A DNA stretch of 64,000 bases from Hydrangea macrophylla (lineage: Eukaryota > Streptophyta > Magnoliopsida > Cornales > Hydrangeaceae): positions 70,286,864 through 70,350,863 of the forward strand of contig CM066993.1 of the NCBI GenBank assembly GCA_033977485.1. Reading direction: 5' to 3'. The notes under the pieces are model-generated. The model was not told the origin of the DNA and did not search any database. It was given only the letters and a program-made list of their open reading frames with translations. Made by a program: the position numbers and the translations under genes. Shown here in pieces: positions 48,646 to 60,135 of the stretch; position 1 is the stretch's first letter, and each line of letters opens with the position of its first letter.

Positions 48646-49396
48646 ATTTTTTTTAAATAAAAAAAAGAGGGAAAAGAAATATAAAAGATTAAAAATACTA
48701 ACAATTAAATAAGCAACTAATAAAGCAAGAAGTGAAACAATAAATAAATTTACCTCAACAACTCAACTTATAGTAGTAGAAGAAGAAGTGAACAACTATA
48801 AATTATAATAAGACTTGAAACTTAGAGAGCTTGTAAGTTCAAGTTGTAGAAGACTAGAAGTGCCTTTACAAATTAGAGCTTTAATAATTGAATCACCAAC
48901 TTGTAGAGTAGAAGTGCTTGTAGACTTGTAGTTTATGGAGTAGTATAGAGCAAGTTGAGAATAGAGAGAGATAATTGATTTTTGTGTGAGAAAATATATT
49001 GTTGGAGGTTTGGTATTTATAGAAAATAGGCTAAGGGGCATTTTGGGAAGTCAAAAATCACATTTACATTTTTCCTACAAAACTAGCCATTTTATAGCCG
49101 TTAGAGGGGTAAAAAGTGGAAAAATATTTGAAACAGGGCCAAACTAGCCGTTATAGGCTCGGGCGGGCCTACCGGGCCGGGCCACAACGGCTAGTATAGC
49201 CGGGCTAGCGGGCCGGGCCGGATTTCGGGCAAAGAAGCGGGCCGGGCTGTGGACGGGACTAAGAGTGTCCACCCCGGACCGGACAAAATGTGCTTGGGCC
49301 TATACCGGGCCGGGCTGGGCTTTTAGCCCGAAAAAACCGGGCCAAGCTCAAGCCGAGCCAGACCAACCCGACCCGTTTGACACCACTACCCAAAAC

Positions 49397-50465
49397 CACC
49401 CAACGTGCCAAAGTTTTCTCCTATTTTTGTTCAGGTAAATAGTTCATTAATCTAATAGACTAATATCCTAGTAGAACTAGGATTCCCTTTTACATTTGAC
49501 AGAGAGAATATTCTATTATATATGTATATATATATATATATATCTATATTTCTCTATCTCTATATATTTCTATAGAATATATTTTTGCGCATCTTAAAAT
49601 TGTTCATATTTGTTCACCCTCTTATCTTATTGGTTAATATAGTGAAATTTGGAATTAAATGAGAATTAACTAATAATGTTTAATACTCAACCCCTCTATA
49701 TTAGCCAATAAAAAAGAAGAGAGAGCAAAAAATGAGCAATTTTGATTCGAGCAATTCTGCACTCATTTATGGCAACAAAACGTTGGCAAGTTTGTTCCCT
49801 TTCTCTAATATAATAACTAGGATTCCTCAATTTCCTCTAATTTCAAAAGCTTTGATATGATGAATTAGATACCAGATGAATTTTCTTTGGTCACTACGTA
49901 ACTACGTTAACTTATGTATATCGCTTGTCACACATTGTTATTGTTGTGCAAATATTTGGGTTAAAATACATTTTATTTTTATGTGGTTAGATCTATTTTC
50001 ACCTAATTCTCCTATGATTTAAAAGTGAACACTTAACACACGTTTTAGACTAAAGTGAAACTATTAAGATATCCCTCAAAAATATTAAAATTTTTTAAAT
50101 TGGTCAAAAGTATTAGCACGTAACCTCTTTTGTGAGATTAATTGTGCGGTCAATCTCTTATATGGGGATAATACTACCATTTAACCCGTCTATGTGGAAC
50201 TAATTTTTTTTTACACTTCACCCCTTTGAGAGGCTAATTTTGATATTAACTATTTATGTGGGGTCAATTTTGACACATAAACTCTTCTATGTAGGCCAAT
50301 TTTAACACTTAATTCATTTGGACTTATTTTGAGTGAAATCTTAGTAGTTTGACTTTAGTATAAAACAATAAGGGAGTTAAGCGTCCACTTTTGAAACACA
50401 TGCAGAGGGTAAAGTGAAAATAGAACTAACCATAAAGGGTTAAAATATTATTAACCCTAAATATT
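49397..50465. other. AT-rich intergenic DNA
   Basis: No gene recognised. It contains a TA microsatellite (about 49520-49545). Confidence 0.6.
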
Positions 50466-50657
50466 ATTCTCTCCCTTCAATTTAAGGGGCCTTTTTATCT
50501 ACTTTAACGAGATATTTTTCAAAATTTACTATTTATCATATAAATCTCTCTTGCTTTGCATTCCGATTAGACATTGAAGATTGATTTAAAAAGAAAGGTA
50601 AAATAGAATAAATAGTTGAAATTTCAAAGTAATTTTTTAAAATTTGAGATGGAGGAA
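50466..50657. mobile_element. Degenerate Stowaway-like MITE
   Basis: The left end CTCTCCCTTCAATTTAAGG and the inverse of the right end (TTCCTCCATCTCAAATTT) correspond. The centre has ACTTTAACGAGATATTTTTC, shared with the MITE at 28229-28553. The TA duplication is not clean. Confidence 0.5.
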
Positions 50658-51344
50658 CATGCAAAGATCATGTCCAAACTCATAACTCATTTCTAAGACG
50701 AGGCTAAATATTTTGCATTTTCAAAAACACATGATATTAGAGTGCATGATCAATTCTAAGATAAAGAAATAAAAAAGAATAATGTGGTGCTTCCCACATT
50801 GGAGTCTCAAACTTAGTTTTTAACAGTCATACATTACTATATATGTGCTAGTGGTAGCTGATATCGAGTACCCGTATATGTAGTACAACTGACAAAAGTG
50901 TTGGAAAGTCAATTTTGGAAAGCATAGCATTTACTCAAAAAAAAAAAAGAAAAAGAAAAAGAAGAAGAAAGAATAATGTTTTGCTTCTTAAATTTGTATT
51001 ACTTCTCTTTCCCTATAATTAATTGAAGCCATAGGGCTCTATCCATTTATTCACTTGACCCAACTTTTAATTGAACTCATTTTATTCCATTCCAAGAATT
51101 CAAAGACGGTTTTGTACCGATCTGGTAAGAATGAAATATTCTTAGAATTTTTCATTGATACGACATGCCGTTTTTTTCATCCATTCCCTTTCAGGTTCAG
51201 TCGTGGTCTTCCAAACTTTATCGATGGTATGGACGAATCCCTCGCTTCATCCAAATGTGTAAAAGATTCTAGTCGCACTTAATTGAAAATGTGTTCCACT
51301 GTTCCCATCACATGTTGCAGCGGGCCAGTTAATTTTCATAAGAG

Positions 51345-51516
51345 GAGAGCATTTTTGTTCACCAAAATTTGCTCACCCAAGTACCTCACTGGGTGAGCAT
51401 GTGAGACCCACCACTTTTTATGGGTAAAATGAGGATAAACAAAAGTTTAAAAGTGGTGGGTCACACATGTTTACCCAATGGGTCAATGGGGTGCTTAGGA
51501 GAGCAAAAATGCTCTC
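51345..51516. mobile_element. Mutator-like fold-back MITE, 172 bp
   Basis: Arms GAGAGCATTTTTG...CAAAAATGCTCTC continue inward through CACCCA and GGGTGAGCATGTGAGACCC-like inverted words. Flanks TTCATAAGAG (51335-51344) and TTCATTAGAG (51517-51526) are a 10-bp duplication with one change. Confidence 0.85.
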
Positions 51517-51526
51517 TTCATTAGAG

Positions 51527-52139
51527 GATGTTGAAGTGGTCTCACAACCACACGTGTTGGGAACTAGATACAGGACACAAAATTTGGGAAACATAGAATT
51601 ACTTTAAAAGTATATCTATATATATATATATATATTTGGGATTGTTTACACCAAAAAAAAAAAAATACATTTTTAAAGTTAAATTTGGTACAGGTTGATT
51701 ATAATTTTTTAAATGGACTGAGAGACTGATTACAAAATTAATGACAAAGTGATTGGTTCAAAGTTAGTTGAAATGACTACATTCAAACTGATCATCATTT
51801 CATCGGTCCGTTACACAAAATGAGCCCTGCTTCAATATGACTATATTACGTCGACATCGGGCTACACCATTGTTTGGAATAATAACCACATAATCGGGCT
51901 GACTATAATATACAAATTCAGACTGACTATGAGACAGATGCACATGGTTAATCGTAGCCCGATCACATTAATATATTGGTCGGGCTGATGGCCATTTAAG
52001 AACACTTTGGCTGAAGCCTTGCCACCACTTGATTGGACTGGTTAACATTTCAATTCGGGCTGCCACCTCAATTGCCTTTAACGCAATCAGGCCGAATGAC
52101 CAAATTGATGCAAACATGGGTATGAATTCAATGTGATTC
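51527..52139. other. Intergenic DNA with CGGGCTGA words
   Basis: ATCGGGCTGACTATAATATA, GGCTGAAGCC and related words suggest the remains of a repeat, but no boundaries or coding region were found. Confidence 0.4.
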
Positions 52140-52147
52140 GTCACGCG

Positions 52148-52671
52148 CACGGGGAATCAGGAGTTTTTTTTTAGGGTGTCGAGTTACTACGTAGACTATT
52201 TGACAATGGCACACGAGGGTTCGGGGACAGTGCCCACGAAACGATTTTTTTGGTTCTATTAATACACGAGTATATATTTTATTTTATTTTATTTTCTTAT
52301 TTTATTATTATTATTATTATTATTGTTATTATTAATCAGTAACACTACAAATTTACTATGTGGGGTTATTTTGCACTGTTTGAGAGTTATCGGGGGTTGA
52401 GTTTATCACAATGAGTAATCTATTTGTACAGAATAATGCTATTCTACCAAAATCTTGTATTCCAAATGATTCTCAAACACATATGGTTGAAGTTTAGAGT
52501 TGAAAGAAAGCAATAAAATAATTTAAAGTGACTAAGCTAAGTAGCATATTTTTTTGTTTGGGGGTGCCAGAAGACAAAATATAAATAGAAACTATAAAAT
52601 CATACATATACATGCATAGCAGGGTAAAATTTTCCCAATAAGTGACGGCTATACGGTGGTTCCGCCCCCTG
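52148..52671. mobile_element. Non-autonomous hAT-like element, copy 1 (524 bp)
   Basis: Ends CACGGGG...CCCCCTG and flanks GTCACGCG (52140-52147) and GTCACACG (52672-52679), an 8-bp duplication with one change. It is nearly the same sequence as the outer parts of 53242-55645 and lacks the insert found there. Confidence 0.82.
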
Positions 52672-52679
52672 GTCACACG

Positions 52680-53241
52680 CTATCATGACCAAATCCTCAA
52701 TATATGGCAACGTGGCAAGTCTCTCAACACATTGGCATCTTAATTCGGGCCACACATGTTGATTGAATACATGAATCATTCGGCCTATGTACCTAACCCC
52801 ATGTGACAATAGTGTTCTTTTGCTGCTTGGAAAGTTGATATAGACTTGGCCACTTTTGGAAAGTGTATCACTTTATAATCTCTAAATATTTGTGATATAT
52901 ACCATATTTGATAAGGGAGATTCAAAGGCAAGATAATATTCAAAACATTATCACATATGAAAAAGATTATCAATATTTTGAGAAGATTATCAAGAAGATA
53001 TGGGGAGAAAATATCATAATATTACGGAAGTATATCTTTTACTTGCATGTGAAGTCAGCGAAATAAAGATTAAGTGCAGACCGGATTTATCAATTGCCAA
53101 ATACCATATATATGTATGTGTATGTATATATGTTGTTGAAAATATGGAAGGTTTTATCAGATTTTGGAAACAAATCTGGTGTTTTTTACCAAGTTATTGT
53201 TCAAGATATTTTATTGTCTTATCTTTATCAGTCCAGGCAGG
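52680..53241. other. Possible LTR remnant, left part
   Basis: No coding region. Together with 55646-56030 it may be one LTR split by the hAT copy 2; the join cannot be proved here. Confidence 0.35.
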
Positions 53242-53646
53242 CCCAGGGGCGGAAACATGAGTTTGCCTTTAGGGGTGCCGAGTTACTACGTAGACAATTT
53301 AACAATGACACACGGGGATTCGGGGACAGCGTCCCCAAAACGATTTTTTTGGTTCTATTTATACACGAGTATATATTTTATTTTATTTTATTTTCTTATT
53401 TTCTTATTATTATTTTTTGAGTTAATTAGTATAATGTCCTATTTAGTCTAACTTTGTTAAAATAGGTTCAACTCTAACAACATTTTGGTGATAGATCCAC
53501 ATTTTTATTTAGTGACCAAACTACCCCTAAAGCCCATCAATCAGTCATTCCTTTTCAAACTCTTTATCTAATTTGGAAACACCCAAAATCAAGGGGTTTC
53601 AAATTTTAACACCAAATTTATATATATGTATATATATAAGATTTCC

Positions 53647-53648
<2 letters not shown>

Positions 53649-53687
<39 letters not shown>
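53649..53687 (+). repeat. (CT)n microsatellite
   Basis: Long CT run of 5'-UTR type, directly before the triplicated segment. Confidence 0.95.
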
Positions 53688-53690
<3 letters not shown>

Positions 53691-53701
53691 AGGATGAATC
53701 A

Positions 53702-54130
53702 GAGACTCCATTCAATGATAAAAAAGCTTGCGATGGTCTTCTCCGGCGAGGTGGTGATTGTTTTGAGTGTTGCAGTTGGGATCGCGCTTGTTGTCATGCT
53801 CGGATTTGCGGGAGAGGTCGTTGTCTCGTGATGTGGATGAACCGGAGACTCCATTCAACGAGAAAAAGCTTGCGATGGTCTTCTCCGGCGAGGTGGTGAT
53901 TGTTTTTGGGTGTTGCATTTGGGATCGAGCTTGTTGTCACGCTCGGATTTGCGGGAGAGGTCATTGTCTCGTGATGTGGATGAACCGGAGACTCCATTCA
54001 ACGAGAAAAAGCTTGCGATGGTCTTCTCCGGCGAGGTGGTGATTGTTTTTGGGTGTTGCATTTGGGATCGAGCTTGTTGTCACGCGCGGGTTTGCGGGAG
54101 AAGTCGTTGTCTTCGTGATGTTGCTTTGCT
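53702..54130 (+). repeat. Triple tandem repeat of 143 bp with gene-like base content
   Basis: Copies start GAGACTCCATTCAA at 53702, 53845 and 53988. Each contains AAGCTTGCGATGGTCTTCTC and a stretch coding for hydrophobic residues (VVIVLSVAVGIALVVMLGF in copy 1). Since 143 is not a multiple of three, no frame crosses all copies in register. The source gene is not recognised. Confidence 0.9.
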
Positions 54131-55653
54131 TTTCAATTTTGCCTTTTCATTGGTGTTTGCTGACTTTTTGTTTTTTTTCTTCTATTTTAGTTGTATTGGA
54201 GCAGTATTTAATTTGGGGTGTTTCAGTGAGTGCTTTTTTGAGTCTTTGGAGGGGGTGCTTAGTTGAGTCCATTTAATTGTGTTTTGGAAGTTGTTTGGAT
54301 CTGGGCGTGGCTTTGGAGGCTAGTTGTTTGAATCTGGGTATGGCTTTGTTTAATTATTCTAGTGTGAAATTGAACGCTCATGTTCATTCTAGTGTGAAAT
54401 TTAACACTCATGTTCTTGATTCCTATATTATGGTGCGAAATTGTATACTGTTAATATGTACTATAATTTATTATTTGAATGATGACTGCTTACCAAATTA
54501 AAAAGAGTCAACTTCTAATTGAATCTCCATTCCAACGTAACGCTAATTAGTTTGTTCCAAAAACAACTCCACAATTCAAAGGTTGTAGTGTGAATATTAA
54601 CACTCATGTTCTTGGTTCAAAGGCTATGTGATTTATGGCACAAACACAAAAACGCAAAGCACTATAATTATGGGATATTAATACAAAATGAGATATTGGC
54701 AAGTCAAAATGCTATCATAACTACCAGAATTAATGTGCATATATGGCAAGTCAAAATCCGGTTTAATGAAAGCAGTGAAATTTTGCCGTGTAAAATTTCC
54801 CTAATAAACCAGTTGCAGTGTAAAATTTCACACTAATAAACCAGTTACAGTATAAAAATGATCTGTTTGGAGTGTAAAATTCAATACCCGCAGAAAGACT
54901 AGTTTATGATGTGATATCTAGATTGAATATGCAATACACTGAATTAGAAATGATGAAATTCGTTTGTAACCGTTGTGTAAAGTAATATCCTAAAATATTA
55001 GGATAAAATTTCTATATATATTGCAACCAATATCAATTGGGATTTGATAAGATTTGGTCAGATTTGGTAACTGATTCAATCATTAAATCTGAATTAATAT
55101 ATGTATATATGTATATATATAGGTTAGGGGTAGAAAAGACATCTAATAATTCTATAATAGGAAAATTTGGACTAATCTCTAACAACATTTACAATTATAG
55201 GGTCTATCATTAGGAAGTACCAAATGGTGGGTCTATTACAACAAACGTTGGTAGAATGGGATTTTCCACTAAATTTTTCTTATTTTTTTAATCTGTAATA
55301 CTACAAATTTACTATGTGGGGTTATTTTGCACTGTTTGAGTGTTGTTGGAGGGTTGAGTTTATTATAATGAGTGATCTAATTGTACATAGTAATGCTATT
55401 CTACCAAAATCTTGTATCCCAAATGATTCTCAAACACATATGGTTGAAGTTTAGAGTTGAAAGAAAGCAATAAAATGATTTAAGGTGACTAAGAGAGTAG
55501 CATATTTTTTTGTTTGGGGGTGCCAGAAGACAAAATATAAATAGAAACTATGGAGTCATACATATACATACATAGTAGGATAAAATTTTCGCAATAAGTG
55601 GGGGGTGCAATGGCACCCTACGGCTGTAAGGTGGTTCCGCCCCTGCAGGCAGC

Positions 55654-56198
55654 TATAAGTTGACAGGCAAGCCAAGATCTCAAAGCACTCTGCGTCACAC
55701 CTCAAAAACTGCATTCAGCAGCATTCTTTTTATTTCTCTAGCATTCCTAGCACTCTAGTTCTTGTTAGCGATTTTATCTTCTTTGTAATTTTGCTTATTT
55801 CAATTCAATAAAATTCAGCTTGTATTTAATGCCTCTTAATCTTGTTCCATCACTTGCTAGACTTGTGTGCTTCAACATTGTCTAGGAACCTTTAGATGAG
55901 GGTACTTTCCTACCTATCTTTCACAATCGCCTCTTAGAAGTTAGATTATGAAACCTAACACAAGTAGTTTTAGGAAATTTGTTTTTATAAGTTTGGGTCT
56001 ACGACTCTGGCACGCCCGAACCACAAAGTATAGCAAACAGAACCAAGTCTAAAAAGTATAGCATTATTCTAGAAACTGAGTATCATGCTATGCGCGCTCT
56101 CCAAATTTTGTATCCCAAATGCTTCTCAAATGCATGTGGCAGTGGGCCTAATTTTGATCGAAGGATTTAAAGTGGTTCCACCATTATTGAAAATGGTC
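55654..56198. repeat. LTR-like remnant, right part
   Basis: It includes CAATTCAATAAAATTCAGC, a possible poly(A) region, and GTCTACGACTCTGGCACGCCC, which resembles the junction of a gypsy LTR and its primer site. The boundaries are unknown. Confidence 0.4.
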
Positions 56199-56201
56199 TT
56201 A

Positions 56202-56484
56202 GGGTGTGTTTGATAACCCAATTAAGTGGTGAAAATGAAAGCTTTCAGCACTTAATTTTTTTTTTCAGTGCCTTGATAATAACCACTTAATTGAAAAAGC
56301 AGCAAAAAAATCACTGAAAACTTTAAGTGAAAAAATTCTGCTAAAAATAATCACTGGATTCAGCCTATTTCAGTAGTTAAAACACTGTTCTTAGTATTGC
56401 AAATTCAATCACTTAAAATTTTCAGTACTTAAAATTCAGCACTTAATTTTCAATACTTAATTTTCAGTTTTATCAAACAGAGTC
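56202..56484. mobile_element. Harbinger/Tourist-like MITE, 283 bp
   Basis: The left end GGGTGTGTTTGATAA and the inverse of the right end (GACTCTGTTTGATAA) agree, and TTA flanks both sides (56199-56201, 56485-56487). The inside is a set of CACTTAATT/AATTAAGTG words in both directions. Confidence 0.82.
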
Positions 56485-56487
56485 TTA

Positions 56488-57410
56488 CTATCACATCTAC
56501 ACTATACTATAAAAGAGACTTAGAGTGGTTTCAATTTCAATTTTGTCCAATTTTGATATTTCTTGATTTGTTTCAAATGACGGTTTTACCCTTACTTTTA
56601 TCTTTTGTTTCATTTTCTTTTAATGATTACTTTGAGTTTTTGTCCTTTGTGAGGGTAAGTTGGTCATTTCATCCACAAAACAACCCTTATTATTATTAGG
56701 TCAACTTTTAAAATTAAATTATTTTTGAAATGATGATTCAATCAAATTTTCAACCAATACTTACAAATATTTACAATTTGATTCAACTTTTAAAATTATT
56801 TAATCTACAAGTGATCACTCAATCAACTTTTCAAGCAATAATTATAAATATTTATAATTTGGTTCAAAACACCCAAAAGTCAACAAATTGTAAGTTGTGC
56901 CTTTTTTGGCTCAACTTCTTTTTGGCTTTGTGATATGTATGATTTCTCATTCTTCCCAAACAAGTCACTAACTTGTTTGGTTTTGTTTTGTTTTTTTGGG
57001 TTTTTCCAAACAAACCACTAACACAAACAAGGTACAACACAACCCAAATTGGGCTATGCCTTGTTTGGTTTTGATTTGTTTTTTTGTTTTTTTTTTTTGG
57101 TTTTCCCAAATAAAGCACTAACATTTGTTTGTATTTTTTGTACAGTTTCTTTGAATTACCAAACAAGCTTTAGATAACTTTTGTAAATAAATGCTTGTTT
57201 GGCAAGCTAGGCTTATTTGAACCTTAAGTCAACTTTGTAAGGAATCTTTGAATTACCAAACAAGCCGTCATTCACTTTTTAAAAATAAGTCTTAGATTAC
57301 TTTTGAAATTTAATGCTTGTTTAGCAAGGCTTGTTTGAGCCTTAAGACAACTTATAAGGAATCCTATAATTACCAAACAAACTTTAAGTTACTTTTGTAA
57401 ATTATATTTT
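56488..57410. other. AT-rich intergenic DNA with CAAACAAGC words
   Basis: No gene. ACCAAACAAGC, TTGTTTGGTTTTG and similar words repeat loosely, partly as an imperfect duplication at 56960-57130. Confidence 0.5.
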
Positions 57411-57758
57411 CGTATGTGTGTGTGTGTGTGTGTGTGTGTACATATTATAATTTATTTTTATTATTTATGTGTCTAAAGTGTGTACAATTAGAAATCGAAT
57501 TACCAAATTACCCTTTAGTTAAATAGAATTATTAAATTACCCTTTTGCCTTTTGTAATTACCCTTGTGTGTGTGTATATATATACACATTATTTTATCAT
57601 ATTATTAAAATTACCATTTTGCCTTTTGTAAAGTACCCTTTTGTCAAAGTTTAAAATGTGTATAATTATAAATTGAATAACCAAACTACCCATTTGTTAA
57701 ATTGAATTACCAAATTACCCTTTTGTATATATGTGTATATGTCTGGATACATATTATA

Positions 57759-57789
<31 letters not shown>

Positions 57790-58620
57790 TATGTATTTTA
57801 AGTGTGTATAATTAAAAATTGAATTATCAAATTGCATTTTTTTCCTTTTGTAAACTATCCTTGTATGTATATATACATATATTATTTTATTATATTATAT
57901 ATATTGAATATACTATATACCAAAATTGAATAAAACTATGTACAATTATAAATTACATAGCCAAATTACTCTTATGCATTTTGCAAATTATCCTTTATTT
58001 CTATACCTTAAAGAAAAGAGCTTAAAGTTTAAAGTGTTTATAATTATAAATTCCTGTTTGTTAAATTGAATTACCAAAAACCCTTTTATTATATTACGAT
58101 ATATATATATATATATATGGAATAATCTAAGAGAATTGCTATGTACACCGCTCAACTTTATAAAAGTGGGAATTTTTAGAAGAAAAATGACTAGAATAAA
58201 GAAATTTGGGTGTGCATAGCAAATGCGCGGTTGTACATAGCAATTCTCTAATCTAATTACCCTTATACCTTTTACAAATTACCATTTTATTAAATCGAAT
58301 TACCAAATTACCCTTTTGTCTTTCATAAATTACCTTTTGTATATACGACTGTGCGTGCATGTGTGCGTGTGCATATATATATATATATATTTTTTATCTA
58401 TACGTCAAAGAAGAGAGCCTAAAAGTTTAAAGTATGTACAATTAAAAATTGAAAAATCAAATTACCCTTAAGCCTTTTGCAAATGACTCTTTTGTTAAAT
58501 TGAATTACCAAATTACCCTTTTGCCTTTTTTATATTACCCTTTTTATATATATGTATGTATGTATATACATCTACATATATATATATATATATATATATT
58601 TATTTATTATCTATATGTTA
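57411..58620. repeat. Irregular AT-rich tandem repeat field
   Basis: The theme AAATTGAATTACCAAATTACCC, TTTTGCCTTTTGTAAATTACC and AAAGTGTGTATAATTA returns at least six times at uneven spacing (about 100-200 bases), separated by TA and TG microsatellites. A MITE is inserted at 58131-58248. Confidence 0.75.
58131..58248. mobile_element. Small MITE, 118 bp, 8-bp target duplication
   Basis: Inverted ends GAGAATTGCTATGTACA are near perfect. TAATCTAA stands on both sides (58123-58130, 58249-58256), suggesting hAT. Confidence 0.88.
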
Positions 58621-59250
58621 AAGAAAAGAGCGTTAAATTGTAGGTTAACATCAATTATATAGTTGTTAAACTATATTTCTCTAACACCATCTTAAGAATT
58701 AATAAAACTTATTTCTCTTTCGTTTCCACATTAATAAAAAAATATACATTACATTTTTTCTACAAAATTCAACGCCCGTACATTGCACGGACCGTTTTCC
58801 AGAGTATTTGAAAAGTATTCATTGACATGCAATAATTAGGAAACACAGCGTGAGAAGAAAACTGTATGGGACCAAATCTTAGGCTTGAGTCAATAATTTT
58901 TTTTGGACCCATCTTAGGGATTTGAAAAAAAATAAAAGAAAAGAAAAGAAAAGAAAAAGAAAAGAAAAGATGGCCTAGGCTCCGTACATACAACTAAATG
59001 GATATTGGATAGTGAGTGAGAGAGGCGTTTATCCGAACGGTTATATTTAACGCGGATATTGACCATTTATAATTTGTGTAAGTTGGAAAATTCATTTTTG
59101 TATCCTTAAACTATTTACTTGTTGATATGTCATGGTAATTTTGAAATAAATTCAAATTTTGTTTGATAATTGATTAATAATTATGGAAATTCACATCAAC
59201 AGGTGTATTTTTGTGTACCTAGCATTACTCATGTGGGTTTTATGATGGTC
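58621..59250. other. Intergenic DNA, nothing recognised
   Basis: No gene or bounded element; an AAAAG-rich stretch lies at about 58926-58970. Confidence 0.55.
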
Positions 59251-59286
59251 AAGGAGGATGACTTTGTTCCCAAAAATAAAAAATAA

Positions 59287-59514
59287 GAGGTGGCGTTTGA
59301 CAACCATTTCGTTTTTCTGTTTTTGTTTTTCAATTTTTGTGTTCACTTTTAAAAACTAAAAACAAAAAATGCGTTTGATAACCGTCCGTGTTTTCCTTTT
59401 TTTTTTTTTTTTTTTTCAAAATTGATTTATAATAAGCCAATTTGATTTACAAAACACACTTTCTATTGTAATTTTTGAGAAAACTGAAAACAAACACAAA
59501 AAACTAAATCAAAC
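59287..59514. mobile_element. Probable MITE
   Basis: Sequence from GGTGGCGTTTGACAACC to AAATCAAACATAG is absent from the 12.5-kb copy. Its ends resemble the GCGTTTGATAAC/TATCAAAC ends of common plant MITEs. No target duplication was established. Confidence 0.45.
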
Positions 59515-59566
59515 ATAGAATTTCTTCACCTCATTGAATAAAAAAGATATATATATATATATATAT

Positions 59567-60135
59567 ACGGTCAGACTCTTTAGTGAACAGTGTTGAGTGA
59601 ACTTACCCAGTAAACATTTTTTTTAGCCTAAAAAAACCCGTGGGTCAACTGTTGAGGAAGAAAGGCAGAAGAAAAATAAAATATAGACCTCAGGTGCGTC
59701 TTCTTCTTCGATTCGATTTGTCTTCATCGTCGATTTCCTCTCTCTCTTGTAACGTGAAAAGCCCTAGACTGTAGCTGAAAGACTTTAATCTCCATAGACT
59801 TTTTTTTTTTTTTTTTTTTGAGGAAGCCTTATAATGCTTTCTTTTAAAACCTTTCTTTCTTTTGTATTTATACTTTAGCCCCATAATTATTTTTTTCTGG
59901 TTAAATAATTATATTGTTAAATTGAAATAAATAAGTAGTTTATATATACTACTATATAAATGTTATATAAAATATATTTTTAATATTTTACATAAGTATC
60001 CCTGCCGCACTCGCACTGGTAATTTTGGGAAAATTGCCGAACTCTCCGCTCTCCGCACTCGCGTTCCCGTCCTTGCGTCCCCGTCCTTGCGTCCCCGCAT
60101 CCGCACTAGTGCTTCCTAGCTTAAGAGCCTCACCG
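59567..60135. mobile_element. TIR element inserted in an AT run, about 569 bp
   Basis: Both ends read ACGGTSAGRCTCTT inward from (AT)n tracts. The 12.5-kb copy goes straight from AAAAAAGGTGTA to TGTCTTTTGGCAAGTAGA, so the segment is an insertion. Inside are a T run (59799-59818) and a GC-rich stretch with CCGTCCTTGCGTCCCCG repeats. It has no coding frame. Confidence 0.6.

Larger units (their letters stand above)
45572..49388 (-). mobile_element. hAT transposon, complete ends, dead transposase
   Basis: The inverted ends TAGTGGTGTCAAA and the perfect 8-bp duplication CCCAAAAC (45564-45571 and 49389-49396) define the element. Subterminal regions are rich in GGGCCGGGC on both sides. Read on the - strand, the transposase region runs from an N-terminal acidic part through a BED zinc finger and catalytic core to the C-terminal dimerisation domain, of the RICESLEEPER type. 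Stops and frame changes inactivate it. A 178-bp triple repeat fills the part next to the left end. Confidence 0.93.
53419..55279. mobile_element. Mutator-like element carrying GC-rich gene-like sequence
   Basis: It interrupts copy 2 of the hAT family exactly where copy 1 is continuous. Flanks are TTATTTTTT (53410-53418 and 55280-55288), a 9-bp duplication, though low in complexity. The ends match as a degenerate inverted repeat of about 45 bases (TTAGTATAATGTCCTATT against TTAGTGGAAAATCCCATT). Inside are a 39-base CT run, a triple 143-bp GC-rich repeat and further open sequence, as in a Pack-MULE that captured gene pieces. No transposase is present. Confidence 0.65.
53242..55645. mobile_element. 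Non-autonomous hAT-like element, copy 2, with a nested insertion
   Basis: The end CAGGGGCGGAA and the inverse TTCCGCCCCTG match copy 1. Flanks CAGGCAGG (53234-53241) and CAGGCAGC (55646-55653) agree at seven of eight. Between GGGGTGCCGAGTTACTACG and GGGGTGCCAGAAGAC, which both copies share, lies an additional 1,861-bp element. Confidence 0.8.

Noticed and set aside
53767..54266. 118-codon frame across the 143-bp repeats
   Set aside because: The repeat length is not a multiple of three and the frame has no recognised domain; kept only as a repeat.
59690..59884. Lys/Arg-rich frame on the - strand
   Set aside because: It crosses a T run and AT-rich DNA inside a TIR element and has no domain.
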